Assembly (NCBI GenBank): GCA_013138975.1
Contig: WTBR01000075.1
Span: 1-64,000 of the forward strand
Direction: 5' to 3'
DNA: 64,000 bases
DNA from: Bacteroidales bacterium
Lineage (GTDB): Bacteria; Bacteroidota; Bacteroidia; Bacteroidales; UBA12077
The notes under the pieces are model-generated. The model ran no database searches, was not told the origin of the DNA, and worked only from the letters and a program-made list of their open reading frames with translations. Below, piece after piece: positions 26,849 to 36,120 of this stretch. The position numbers and the translations under genes were made by a program. Position 1 is the first letter of the stretch; every line of letters begins with the position of its first letter.

Positions 26849-26885
26849 CCGAATACAATTTTTCTATATTTTGTATTCGGTTTTT
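26849..26885 (+). terminator. Terminator, probably of the 24408-26599 operon
   Basis: CCGAATACAA and TTGTATTCGG form a 10-bp stem followed by five T. It lies 250 bp after the lipoprotein stop codon, and the two mobile-like repeats fill that gap, so they may have been inserted between gene and terminator. Confidence 0.65.
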
Positions 26886-26948
26886 ATATTGTTACAACTA
26901 ACTTATTTATTATTATTTTTACGATCTCTTAACAAGATCCTACATATT

Positions 26949-27959
26949 ATGAAAAAAATTATAGTCTTACTAATTATTTGCCTTAGTCCTATTTTAATAT
27001 TTTCACAAAATAACAATTCAAATTCAATTGTGGCTTTTTACAATGTTGAAAATCTTTTTGACACTTTTAACGACCCAATTACAAAAGATGATGAATTTAC
27101 TCCTGAAAGTGAAAAAAGATGGACAAATATCAGATATCAGAAAAAAATAAATGACATTGCAAAAGTAATAAGCTCTTTAAACAATGCTGATTTACCTGTT
27201 TTAGTTGGATTTGCCGAGGTTGAAAACAAATTGGTTCTTGAAGATTTAATAAAAACTAATTTTTTAAAAGATGGGGATTATAAAATTGTACATGAAGAGA
27301 GTCCTGATATAAGAGGTATAGATGTAGCTTTGATTTACAAAACAGCTAATTTTAAATACCTTACACACAAAAAAATACCTATTCCTTTAAATACAAAATA
27401 CAAAGTAAGAGATATATTATACACAAAGGGTATTTTAAACGAGACTGATACTTTGCATGTATTTGTCAATCATTGGAAATCAAGAGTTGGAGGTCAGGAA
27501 AAATCAGAATCACAAAGAATTAAATGCGCACAAATCTTAAGAAATTCGGTTGATTCTATTTTGGCAATCAATAAAAATGAAAAAATTCTGATAATGGGCG
27601 ATTTAAATGATGAGCCTTTAAATAAAAGTGTATTTAAAACATTAAAAGCAAATAATTCAGGGAAGCCAAAATCGCTAAACAATTTAATGCTAAGCTTATC
27701 GAAAAATGGATTTGGGACATATAACTACAGAGGTAATTGGAGTGTATTAGATCATATAATTGTTTCAAACAATTTAACGAACAATAATAGTGGATTGTAT
27801 GTTAAGGAAAATACCGGACATATATTTTCAGCCGATTGGATAACTTTTACATATAAAGACGGTAATAAAACTCCAAACCGAACATATGGCGGGCCTAATT
27901 ATTATGGTGGATATAGTGATCATTATCCGGTTTATATAGTCTTAGCAAGAAAACGCTAA
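26949..27959 (+). CDS. Secreted endonuclease/exonuclease/phosphatase-family protein
   Basis: A 336-residue exported protein (signal MKKIIVLLIICLSPILIFSQ) of the EEP hydrolase fold, the metal-dependent fold of DNase I and exonuclease III. Key motifs are visible: AFYNVENLFDTF (metal/Asn), VGFAEVEN (metal Glu), VNHWKSRVGG, IMGDLNDEP (catalytic Asp/Asn) and YSDHYPVYI (Asp-His). The start at 26949 is chosen because it begins the signal peptide; an upstream in-frame start would overlap the preceding terminator hairpin. It may degrade extracellular DNA or phosphodiesters. Confidence 0.88.
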   Translation: MKKIIVLLIICLSPILIFSQNNNSNSIVAFYNVENLFDTFNDPITKDDEFTPESEKRWTNIRYQKKINDIAKVISSLNNADLPVLVGFAEVENKLVLEDLIKTNFLKDGDYKIVHEESPDIRGIDVALIYKTANFKYLTHKKIPIPLNTKYKVRDILYTKGILNETDTLHVFVNHWKSRVGGQEKSESQRIKCAQILRNSVDSILAINKNEKILIMGDLNDEPLNKSVFKTLKANNSGKPKSLNNLMLSLSKNGFGTYNYRGNWSVLDHIIVSNNLTNNNSGLYVKENTGHIFSADWITFTYKDGNKTPNRTYGGPNYYGGYSDHYPVYIVLARKR

Positions 27960-28038
27960 ATACAGCGTTATTCTCATGTTGAAAAAAGGGAATTTTCTTG
28001 CAGACACTATATAATTCTTAAAAAACAACAATAAATTA

Positions 28039-30054
28039 ATGAAATATAAATTAACATCAGAATATTCACCTACCGGAGATCAACCTGAGGCAATTAAACA
28101 GCTTACTGAAGGTGTAAATCGGGGTGATAAATTCCAAACCTTATTGGGTGTTACCGGTTCTGGAAAAACATTTTCTGTTGCTAATGTTATACAAAAAGTA
28201 GAACGGCCTACTCTTGTTTTAAGTCATAATAAGACTTTAGCGGCTCAATTGTATGGCGAATTCAAGCAGTTTTTTCCTGAAAATGCCGTAGAGTTTTTTG
28301 TTTCTTATTACGATTATTATCAGCCGGAAGCTTATTTGCCAATTACGGATACTTACATTGAAAAAGATTTATCTATAAACCAGGAGATTGAGAAACTACG
28401 ACTACATACGACGTCTTCGTTGCTTTCAGGAAGAAGAGACATTATCGTTGTTTCCTCGGTTTCGTGTATTTATGGTATTGGGAATCCTGAAGATTTTCAT
28501 AGTAATACAATTACAATTAAACAGGGACAAGTCATAAATCGAAATCAATTTTTACGTTCTTTGGTTGAAAGTCTTTATTCCCGAAGTGAATTTGATTTTA
28601 AACCCGGAACTTTTAGGGTAAATGGTGACACGATTGATATTTATCTTGCTTATAGTGATCTTGCTTATAGAGTAAGTTTTTGGGGCGATGAAATCGAAGA
28701 AATTGAATCATTTGATCCTATAAATAATAATATCATTGATAACTTAAAATCAGGTGTTATATATCCTGCAAATATTTTTGTGACGACAAAGGATCGAATG
28801 AATAAAGCGATCCATGAAATACAAGACGATTTATTTAAACAAATTGAATATTTTAAATCTGTTGGACAAAATCAGGAAGCAAAGAGAATAAAAGACAGGG
28901 TTGAATATGATTTAGAAATGATTAAAGAGCTTGGATATTGCTCAGGAATAGAAAATTATTCCAGGTATTTTGATGGTAGAAATCCAGGCACACGTCCTTT
29001 CTGTTTGTTAGATTATTTTCCTGATGATTTTCTCACGGTAGTAGACGAAAGTCATGTTACATTACCTCAAATAAGAGCTATGTTTGGAGGCGATCAAGCT
29101 CGTAAAAAAAATCTTGTTGAATTTGGGTTTCGATTACCTGCAGCTATTGATAACAGGCCTTTAAAGTTCGATGAATTTGAAGCAATAAGTAATCAGATAC
29201 TTTTTGTAAGTGCAACTCCTGCGGATTACGAATTTGAAAAATGCGAAGGTGTTTTTGTTGAACAAGTTATTAGACCTACTGGTTTATTAGATCCTGAAAT
29301 TGAAGTCAGGCCATCGTTAAATCAGATTGATGATTTAATGGAAGAAATAAATCAAAGAGTTAAAAAGAATCAAAGAGTTCTTGTAACTACTTTAACCAAA
29401 AGGATGGCTGAGGAACTTACTAAATATCTAAGTCGTTTTGAAATAAAATGCAGGTATATCCATTCGGATATTATTACAATGGATCGGGTAGAAATAATGG
29501 ATCAGTTACGCGATGGAACTATTGACGTATTAATTGGTGTTAATTTATTACGTGAGGGACTTGATTTACCTGAAGTTGCACTTGTTGCTATTTTAGATGC
29601 CGACAAAGAAGGTTTTTTAAGATCAAATCGTTCGTTAACACAAACGGCTGGCCGTGCTGCCAGAAATATCGATGGTCGTGTTATTATGTATGCTGATAAA
29701 ATAACAAGATCTATGCAGCTAACCATTGATCAGACAAACGAAAGAAGAGAGAAGCAGCTCTTGTACAATGAGGAAAATGGAATAACACCTACGCAAATTG
29801 TTAAGGCTTCAAAATCTATGATGGGTGATTATCAAATTCAAACGGGGTCAAAAGGAAAAGCATATTCCGAATCCGGGAAACTGAATATTGCCGCCGATCC
29901 TGTTGTGCAATATATGAATAAGGCAGCCTTAGAAAAGGCTATTGAAAAAACTAAAATTTCAATGGAAAAGGCTGCTAAAGATTTAAACTTTCAGGAAGCA
30001 GCTCGTTTACGAGATGAAATGTATGCTTTACAGGAATTAATAAAGGAAAAGTAA
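28039..30054 (+). CDS. uvrB: Excinuclease ABC subunit B
   Basis: A 671-residue helicase-like damage-verification subunit of nucleotide excision repair. Visible features are Walker A LLGVTGSGKTFSVA, the beta-hairpin region YYDYYQPEAYLP, the DEAD-type TVVDESHVTLPQ, helicase motif VI (QTAGRAARNIDGRVIMYADK) and the C-terminal UVR motif (KAAKDLNFQEAARLRDEM), which binds UvrC. Length matches. It lies 79 bp after the EEP-nuclease gene and is followed by a repeat array. Confidence 0.97.
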   Translation: MKYKLTSEYSPTGDQPEAIKQLTEGVNRGDKFQTLLGVTGSGKTFSVANVIQKVERPTLVLSHNKTLAAQLYGEFKQFFPENAVEFFVSYYDYYQPEAYLPITDTYIEKDLSINQEIEKLRLHTTSSLLSGRRDIIVVSSVSCIYGIGNPEDFHSNTITIKQGQVINRNQFLRSLVESLYSRSEFDFKPGTFRVNGDTIDIYLAYSDLAYRVSFWGDEIEEIESFDPINNNIIDNLKSGVIYPANIFVTTKDRMNKAIHEIQDDLFKQIEYFKSVGQNQEAKRIKDRVEYDLEMIKELGYCSGIENYSRYFDGRNPGTRPFCLLDYFPDDFLTVVDESHVTLPQIRAMFGGDQARKKNLVEFGFRLPAAIDNRPLKFDEFEAISNQILFVSATPADYEFEKCEGVFVEQVIRPTGLLDPEIEVRPSLNQIDDLMEEINQRVKKNQRVLVTTLTKRMAEELTKYLSRFEIKCRYIHSDIITMDRVEIMDQLRDGTIDVLIGVNLLREGLDLPEVALVAILDADKEGFLRSNRSLTQTAGRAARNIDGRVIMYADKITRSMQLTIDQTNERREKQLLYNEENGITPTQIVKASKSMMGDYQIQTGSKGKAYSESGKLNIAADPVVQYMNKAALEKAIEKTKISMEKAAKDLNFQEAARLRDEMYALQELIKEK

Positions 30055-30185
30055 GAGTGTGAAAAAATCATTCTGTCATCCCCAATTAATTAGTTGTATG
30101 ATTAGATTAAGCTAAATTACCAATGCACTTAATTTCTGGCTAATACAAACACTTGAAGAACAATCATTTAACAAATTTTCATTAA

Positions 30186-30820
30186 ATAATTCACCGTGGC
30201 ACGGTGGACTAATATAGATGATATGAAATTATATTCAACTTGCTATTTTTTTTAATAAATCCGTACCCCGATTTGCGGATTTAAGGTAAGGTAATATAAC
30301 AATACTTTGTTGAGCTTTGGCAAATTTTATTTTTCATACGCACCAAAGTGCGGGGAATATAAGCCTTGAGATCCCTCAAAACACTTCGACAAAATTATAG
30401 TCTCACTGATTTAAATATTTAATAATTTATCGTGGCTCGGAAAACTAATATAGATGATATGAAATTATATTCAACTTGCTATTTTTTTAATGAATCTGTA
30501 CCACGATTTGCGAATTTAAGGTAAGGTAATATAACAAAACTTTGTTGAACTTTGGTAAAGTTTATTTTTTATACGCACCTAAGTGCGGGGAATATAAGCC
30601 TTGAGATCCCCCTACTACACTTCGACAAAATCATAGTCTCACTGATTTAATTATTTAATAATTTATCGTGGCACGGAGAACTAATATAGATGATATGAAA
30701 TTATATTCAACTTGCTATTTTTTTAATGAATCCGTACCACGATTTGCGGATTTAAGGTAAGGTAATATAACAAAACTTTGTTAAGCCTTGAGATCCCTCA
30801 ACTACACTTCGACAAAATCA
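30186..30820. repeat. Tandem 236-bp repeat array (about 2.7 copies)
   Basis: The block ACTAATATAGATGATATGAA recurs at 30208, 30444 and 30680, an exact 236-bp period. Each unit holds a CGTGGCACGG / CCGTACCACG arm pair, TTTGCGGATTTAAGG, a short CGCACCAAAGTGCG hairpin, CACTTCGACAAAAT and TCACTGATTTAA. The third unit lacks about 70 bp internally and is cut at its right end. Most of the 841-bp gap between uvrB and the sigma-factor gene is this array; no ORF is seen. Single related copies occur at 18360-18780 and 36121-36250. Confidence 0.85.
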
Positions 30821-30828
30821 GGTTAAAT

Positions 30829-30857
30829 AAAAAGTTCCCTTAAAAAGGGAACTTTTA
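30829..30857. terminator. Terminator of the primary sigma factor gene
   Basis: AAAAGTTCCCTT and AAGGGAACTTTT form a 12-bp stem with A and T flanks, about 40 bp past the sigma-factor stop codon. It is bidirectional. Confidence 0.8.
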
Positions 30858-30895
30858 TCACGAACAAAATAAATAATGATAATAAAATGCAATAG

Positions 30896-31756
30896 CTAAC
30901 CTAAATATGACTTGAGCATTTTACTTCGTGATGTATGCTTTAATCTTCTTATAGCTTTTTCTTTAATTTGACGAACACGTTCGCAAGTTATGCATAACCT
31001 TTCACCTATTTCTTCTAAGTTCTTTTCAGAAACCCCTACACCAAAAAAGTGTTTAAGGATTTCGCTTTCCCTATTGGTTAGTGTAGTTAATGCCCGATCA
31101 ACTTCGTATTTTAAGGATTCATTAATTAAAAAATTATCGGTATTTGGTGAATCATCGTTTTCAAGAACATCAAGCAAAGTACCCTCCTCTCCTGTGGTAA
31201 ATGGAGCATCAACCGAAACATGACGTCCAGAAACACGCATTGCATCAGCAATCTTGTCCTTTGGAATTTCTAATAGGTCTGCAAGTTCATCAGATGAAGG
31301 TACTCTCTCGTTCACCTGCTCAAATTTTGAAAATTCTTTTCGAATTTTATTTAATGCTCCTACTTGATTTAAAGGTAATCGTACAATTCTAGATTGTTCT
31401 GCTAAAGCTTGTAATATTGCTTGTCGAATCCACCAAACGGCATATGAAATAAACTTAAAACCTCGTGTCTCATCAAATTTTGACGCTGCCTTTATCAGTC
31501 CCACATTTCCTTCATTTATTAAATCCGGCAATGTTAATCCTTGAAATTGATATTGTTTTGCAACAGAAACTACAAATCGCAAATTAGCTTTTGTTAACTT
31601 CTCTAAGGCTATTTGATCTCCTTTTCTGATTCTTTGAGCTAAATCAACTTCTTGTTCAACAGATAGTAAACTCTCTCTTCCTATTTCCTGTAAATATTTA
31701 TCGAGAGAAGCACTTTCTCTGTTTGTTATTGATTTTGTGATCTTTAGTTGCCTCAT
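30896..31756 (-). CDS. rpoD: Primary RNA polymerase sigma factor (Bacteroidota RpoD/SigA type)
   Basis: A 286-residue sigma-70 protein, the short primary type usual in Bacteroidota without an N-terminal region 1.1. Regions are readable in order: 1.2 ([18 protein letters not shown]), 2 ([20 protein letters not shown], then [13 protein letters not shown]), 3 and 4.2 ([21 protein letters not shown]). It should drive the TTG-N19-TAnnTTTG promoters seen in this window. Oddity: the -35 recognition helix has Cys258 where most sigma-70 proteins have Arg (TRERVRQ). A strong hairpin terminator follows. Confidence 0.93.
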   Translation of the reverse strand: MRQLKITKSITNRESASLDKYLQEIGRESLLSVEQEVDLAQRIRKGDQIALEKLTKANLRFVVSVAKQYQFQGLTLPDLINEGNVGLIKAASKFDETRGFKFISYAVWWIRQAILQALAEQSRIVRLPLNQVGALNKIRKEFSKFEQVNERVPSSDELADLLEIPKDKIADAMRVSGRHVSVDAPFTTGEEGTLLDVLENDDSPNTDNFLINESLKYEVDRALTTLTNRESEILKHFFGVGVSEKNLEEIGERLCITCERVRQIKEKAIRRLKHTSRSKMLKSYLG

Positions 31757-31859
31757 TACGATTGGTTTTATTAAACAATATATAATAAATTACACTTTCA
31801 ATTGTCATTTATAAAACATCTTATCGACAATACTAAAAAAAGAGGCTAACAGATTAAAA

Positions 31860-33347
31860 TTATTCTATTTTTACTTTATACTTGTAAACATAAATATATC
31901 TGTTACCTGAATACATCGCCTCAAATTCTACAACAGCACCTTTCCCTTTTTCACTTAGTATTTTTTTAATATCATCGATTTGAAAAATTTTTTCATTTTC
32001 GATACGAGTAATAACGTGTCCCTCTTTTAATCCAGCTTGTTTTAATGCTCCATCTTTTAATTCAGCGATTTTAACTCCGTTTTTCACATCAAAAGTACGC
32101 TTTTCAGAATCGTTAAGTTGTTTAAAAGAAGCACCTAAGATTGACAAATATTCTTCCGTTTTCAGAATCTTAGTGTTTCCATGCATATTACGTAATAAGA
32201 CCTCAAATTGTTTCTTTTTATTATTTCTTTTTATTGTTAAAGAAATTGTTTCTCCGGGGCGATATTTACCTATTTGTTCTGTAAGTTCAGCTGCGCTATT
32301 TACTTTAGTATTATTAATGTCTAAAATAACATCATCAACTTTTAATCCTACTTCTTCAGCTGCTCCGTTTTCTGTTATCTGTTGAACTAATACTCCTTCT
32401 ATTTTATCAAGATTTAATTCATCTGCTTTTTCATTATCTAAATTAATAATTTGCACACCTAGCACTGCTCTTTGAACTTCTCCATATTTTATAACATCAG
32501 CAACAACCTTTTTTACTATATTTATTGGAATGGCAAATGAATAACCTGAATATGATCCCGACGGAGAAATTATTGCTGAATTTATACCCACTAAATCGCC
32601 ATTTAGATTTACCAAAGCACCCCCACTATTCCCTCTATTAACAGCAGCATCCGTTTGAATGAATGATTCTATCGGATACTGACTTTGTCCTCGTAAAATA
32701 TTAATATTTCTTGCTTTTGCACTTACAATTCCTGCGGTAACTGTTGAAGTTAAATTAAATGGATTTCCAATTGCTAAGACCCATTCACCAACTTTTAATA
32801 TATCTGAATTACCAAATGTTATAAAAGGAAGACCCGATGATTCTACTTTCAAAACAGCTAAATCTGTCCCGGGATCTTTTCCAACTAATTCTGCTTTAAA
32901 CGTTCGTTTGTCATTTAAAACTACTTGTATTTCACTTGATTTTTCAATAACATGAAAATTTGTCACTATATAACCATCTTCAGAAATTATTACTCCTGAC
33001 CCAAAAGAAACACTTGGTTGTTTTTGCGCTTCTCCAAAAAGCCACTCATAAAGAGGGCTTGAATAATTATCATTATTTTGCAAATTATATGTAGATGTTA
33101 CATGAACTACAGTATTAATACTTTTTTCTGCTGCAAACGTAAAATCAAGATTCTGACTATTTTGTATTTGAGGATTTTGAGAATAATTTACTTGATTCGA
33201 ATCCTCCAACAAGCTTAATGTTTGTTGTTTTTCTAATCCTTCATCAGTTTTAATTTGATCATTAAAATAATTTGAATACACAATAACAGCAAGTAAAGCC
33301 GACAAAAATGCTATTGCGATATTCCCAATAAATGTACGTGCTTTCAT
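31860..33347 (-). CDS. degQ: Do-like periplasmic serine protease with two PDZ domains
   Basis: A 495-residue HtrA/Deg-family protease for envelope protein quality control. An N-terminal signal anchor (9-27) is followed by a variable linker and the trypsin-fold domain with a complete catalytic triad: His132 (TNFHVIEK), Asp162 (GTDLAVLKV) and Ser241 (RGNSGGAL). PDZ1 spans about 290-380 and PDZ2 about 400-490. It has no gene partner; a repeat-rich gap precedes it. The substitution of degQ for degP naming is conventional; function is inferred from family. Confidence 0.92.
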   Translation of the reverse strand: MKARTFIGNIAIAFLSALLAVIVYSNYFNDQIKTDEGLEKQQTLSLLEDSNQVNYSQNPQIQNSQNLDFTFAAEKSINTVVHVTSTYNLQNNDNYSSPLYEWLFGEAQKQPSVSFGSGVIISEDGYIVTNFHVIEKSSEIQVVLNDKRTFKAELVGKDPGTDLAVLKVESSGLPFITFGNSDILKVGEWVLAIGNPFNLTSTVTAGIVSAKARNINILRGQSQYPIESFIQTDAAVNRGNSGGALVNLNGDLVGINSAIISPSGSYSGYSFAIPINIVKKVVADVIKYGEVQRAVLGVQIINLDNEKADELNLDKIEGVLVQQITENGAAEEVGLKVDDVILDINNTKVNSAAELTEQIGKYRPGETISLTIKRNNKKKQFEVLLRNMHGNTKILKTEEYLSILGASFKQLNDSEKRTFDVKNGVKIAELKDGALKQAGLKEGHVITRIENEKIFQIDDIKKILSEKGKGAVVEFEAMYSGNRYIYVYKYKVKIE

Positions 33348-33520
33348 ATCTTAATATTTTTTATAAAGTTCTATTAATAATGTCAAATTTAATGCCTATT
33401 GCACTAAATGTAAAGGTAATTAACATTATTTAACGTGACCTCAACGTAATAGTTTAGCATAAATAAAGTCTTATCATCTCATTTTCAATAAGTCAGAAAA
33501 TAAGGATTTATCAAACCATT

Positions 33521-33720
33521 ATTGAAATTTGGTAAATATTGTTATTATTTAATTAAAAGTTCGTTACATTTTTGCATTAGTTTGAAATTAAGAACTTTGG
33601 CAAAGCTAGCTTAATTTAAACATTCGACTAAATATCAGGAGTTTGAATGTTTGTTAAATTCAACTTTGCCAAAGATTAACAGAGTATTGTTAATAATATA
33701 ACAATATTTACCAAATTTCT
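33521..33720. repeat. Large nested foldback element
   Basis: The outer arms GAAATTTGGTAAATATTGTT (from 33521) and AACAATATTTACCAAATTTC (to about 33719) are inverted repeats. The inner arms CTTTGGCAAAG (about 33597) and CTTTGCCAAAG (about 33665) nest inside them with paired ACATTC/GAATGT, so the roughly 200-bp block could form one extended hairpin. The inner part recurs in opposite orientation at 26742-26838. Confidence 0.65.
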
Positions 33721-33737
33721 TCTTAGCTATTATCTAA

Positions 33738-33874
33738 AGAGTGGGGTGTCCAAAAAGTCCCTTTATTGTCATTACTTTGAAAAAGGGAATCTCTTAATTG
33801 AATTGAACACTATGAAGTATGAGATCCCCAATCAAGTTGAGGATGACAGATAATGACTTTTGGGACAGCCTCTA
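33738..33874. repeat. MITE-like element with GAGGCTGTCCCAAAAGTC-type ends
   Basis: The left end AGTGGGGTGTCCAAAAAGTC and the right end GACTTTTGGGACAGCCTCT are imperfect inverted repeats about 137 bp apart. They resemble the 19-bp ends of the IS at 36285-38032. The interior (GAGATCCCCAATCAAGTTGA) has no ORF. With the foldback element to its left it fills much of the 723-bp gap between degQ and dapF; I see nothing coding in the remainder. Confidence 0.65.
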
Positions 33875-34070
33875 TTGAAAGCCAAATATTTACTCGATTG
33901 CTTATATCGAAAACAGGTTATTTAACAACACTTATTCCTTGTTAAATTCTATTAAACATCATTTCTTTAAAATAAACAATAAAGCTATTAAAAAAGTTAT
34001 TTAATTAAGTTTTGAATTATATGGTTGTGAATTTTTACAATTTATTCATAAGTTTACAAGAAAATAGGCT

Positions 34071-34850
34071 ATGAACTTAAAATTCCACAAATATCAAGGT
34101 GCTGGTAATGATTTTATAATTATTAATAACAGGAATAATAAAATCAAACTTTCAGAATTACAAATTAATAAATTATGTGATAGAAGATTCGGAATTGGAG
34201 CTGATGGCTTAATGCTTTTAGAAAATCACTCAGATTTTGATTTTAAAATGATTTATTTTAATTCTGATGGTAAGGAAAGTACTATGTGTGGAAATGGCGG
34301 CAGATGCCTTGTTGCTTTTGCAAAATCAATTGATTTAATTACTACAAAAACGTATTTTTTAGCAACAGATGGGACACATATGGCATTAGTAAATGATGAC
34401 GATTCTATTTCGCTACAAATGCAAGATGTGAATGATTTTAGAATTGTGAACACCAATTATTACATGAATACCGGATCGCCACATTATGTAACTTTTAGAG
34501 ATGATATATCAAAAATTGATGTTTATAGTCGTGGAAGAGAAATAAGAAATAGTGCGGAGTTTGGGCCTGAAGGAACTAATGTGAATTTTGTAGAAATACA
34601 GGGAGAAAAACTATTTGTTCGCACTTATGAACGTGGTGTAGAAGATGAAACATTAGCATGCGGGACAGGAGTTACTGCATCTGCTATAAGTGCATCATTT
34701 CACTCTAAATCTGATAAAAACTCATATGATATTATTACAAAAGGAGGTAATCTTAAGGTTTCTTTTAAGCGACAAGAAGATAATACTTTTAATGACATTT
34801 GGTTAACCGGCCCTGCTACATTTGTTTTCAAAGGTGAAATTGATATGTAA
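34071..34850 (+). CDS. dapF: Diaminopimelate epimerase
   Basis: A 259-residue two-base racemase that converts LL- to meso-diaminopimelate for lysine and peptidoglycan synthesis. Both catalytic cysteines are visible: Cys73 in TMCGNGGRCLV and Cys197 in LACGTGVTASA. The N-terminal FHKYQGAGNDFIII and the substrate-binding ERGVEDETLACG are also typical. Length is slightly short but normal for the phylum. The neighbouring S9-like hydrolase gene follows in the same direction after 48 bp. Confidence 0.96.
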   Translation: MNLKFHKYQGAGNDFIIINNRNNKIKLSELQINKLCDRRFGIGADGLMLLENHSDFDFKMIYFNSDGKESTMCGNGGRCLVAFAKSIDLITTKTYFLATDGTHMALVNDDDSISLQMQDVNDFRIVNTNYYMNTGSPHYVTFRDDISKIDVYSRGREIRNSAEFGPEGTNVNFVEIQGEKLFVRTYERGVEDETLACGTGVTASAISASFHSKSDKNSYDIITKGGNLKVSFKRQEDNTFNDIWLTGPATFVFKGEIDM

Positions 34851-34898
34851 TTTCATCCTAATTCCTATATTTAATCACAAAATCGAATATTCCAAATC

Positions 34899-35987
34899 AT
34901 GAAGAAACTAAATCCTATTTTCATTTTCATATTAATTTGTTTTTTGAACTTGACTATTACAGCACAAACTGATTTAAACAAAGATGTGATTATTGAAAAG
35001 TTAAATGAACAGCTTGAACAATTGAATCATCGTTTAGATAAATTAGAAAAAATATCTGATGATATTCTTTGGTACAATAAAATTGGAGATATAGCATACA
35101 TTGACAAAGTGTATATTTATGGCCCTCCGAAATGGAGAGAAAAGAATGAAACAGCGCAAGGTGCAGGAAATCCGGTAAAATTTTGGACATATACTTTTAT
35201 CCCTAAAAATATTGATCCTTCAAAAAAATATCCATTAATTGTATTGCCTCACGGTGGCGTTCATGGTGATTTTACAACTTATTATGCTCATATTATTCGT
35301 GAATTAATGGCACAGCAATATATAGTTGTGGCAGCTGAATATCGTGGCAGTACAGGTTATGGTAAAGGCCATTATGAAAAGATTGATTATGGTGGATTAG
35401 AAACTGAAGATGTTGATGCAAGTCGTAAATATATGATTGAAAATTATGATATAGTTGACAAAAACAGAGTGGGAATAATGGGTTGGAGTCATGGGGGAAT
35501 GATTACTTTACACAATATTTTTGATCATCCAAAAGATTATAAGGTTGCTTTTGCCGGAGTTCCGGTTAGCGACATTATTTCCAGAATGGGCTACCAAACA
35601 CAAAGTTATCGTGATTTGTACTCTGCTGATTACCATATTGGAAAAACAGCTTATGAAGATGTAAATGAGTATAAAAGACGATCTCCTGCATGGAATACTC
35701 ATAAATTCCAAAATACTCCATTATTAATACATACAAATACTATTGATGATGATGTTAATGTCTTAGAAGTAGAACATCTGATAAAATCGCTTAAAGCTGA
35801 CGGAAAAAAGTTTGAATATGAAATTTACCAAGCTATTCCCGGAGGACATTCTTTTGACAGAATGGATACAAAACATGCCAGAGAAGTTCGAGTGAAAATC
35901 TACAAATTTTTGGATCAATATTTAAATCCACCTAAAAAAATAAACTCGGTAAGTGATTTGGAAAAGGCAGCTTATAAGTTCAATTGA
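34899..35987 (+). CDS. Secreted alpha/beta hydrolase, prolyl-oligopeptidase (S9)-like
   Basis: A 362-residue exported protein (signal 1-22, cleavage near ITAQ) with a short coiled coil (30-50, EKLNEQLEQLNHRLDKLEKI) before a catalytic domain. The triad is readable: Ser197 in MGWSHGGM, an Asp in TNTIDDDVN (about 284) and His317 in PGGHSFDR; the oxyanion region is LPHGGVHGDF. It lacks the beta-propeller of full S9 peptidases, so it may be an esterase or a small dipeptidyl peptidase. Its TGA stop codon is the first three bases of a 15-bp direct repeat flanking an inserted element. Confidence 0.85.
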   Translation: MKKLNPIFIFILICFLNLTITAQTDLNKDVIIEKLNEQLEQLNHRLDKLEKISDDILWYNKIGDIAYIDKVYIYGPPKWREKNETAQGAGNPVKFWTYTFIPKNIDPSKKYPLIVLPHGGVHGDFTTYYAHIIRELMAQQYIVVAAEYRGSTGYGKGHYEKIDYGGLETEDVDASRKYMIENYDIVDKNRVGIMGWSHGGMITLHNIFDHPKDYKVAFAGVPVSDIISRMGYQTQSYRDLYSADYHIGKTAYEDVNEYKRRSPAWNTHKFQNTPLLIHTNTIDDDVNVLEVEHLIKSLKADGKKFEYEIYQAIPGGHSFDRMDTKHAREVRVKIYKFLDQYLNPPKKINSVSDLEKAAYKFN

Positions 35988-36118
35988 TTTTTATAAAACT
36001 GTAAGGAGCTGTCCAAAAAGTTGTCTATACTTCGACAAGCTCAGCATGACAACTTTCTGTTAATTAGTTTGTCACACTGAGCTTGCCGAAGTGTTTCTTA
36101 ACTGATTTTTATAAAACC
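35985..36118. repeat. MITE-like element, copy 2, flanked by 15-bp direct repeats
   Basis: TGATTTTTATAAAAC occurs at 35985-35999 and again at 36104-36118. Between them lies an inverted-repeat element (36000-36103): GGAGCTGTCCAAAAAGTTGT at one end, and inside it ACTTCGACAAGCTCAGCATG pairing with CACTGAGCTTGCCGAAGTG. It is the opposite-orientation copy of 26617-26745. The direct repeats look like a target-site duplication and the left one contains the stop codon of the hydrolase gene. Confidence 0.75.
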
Positions 36119-36120
36119 TA

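Noticed and set aside
30186..30820. Tandem repeats that might be a CRISPR array
   Set aside because: The period is 236 bp, the units are alike along their whole length with no variable spacers, and no cas genes are nearby.
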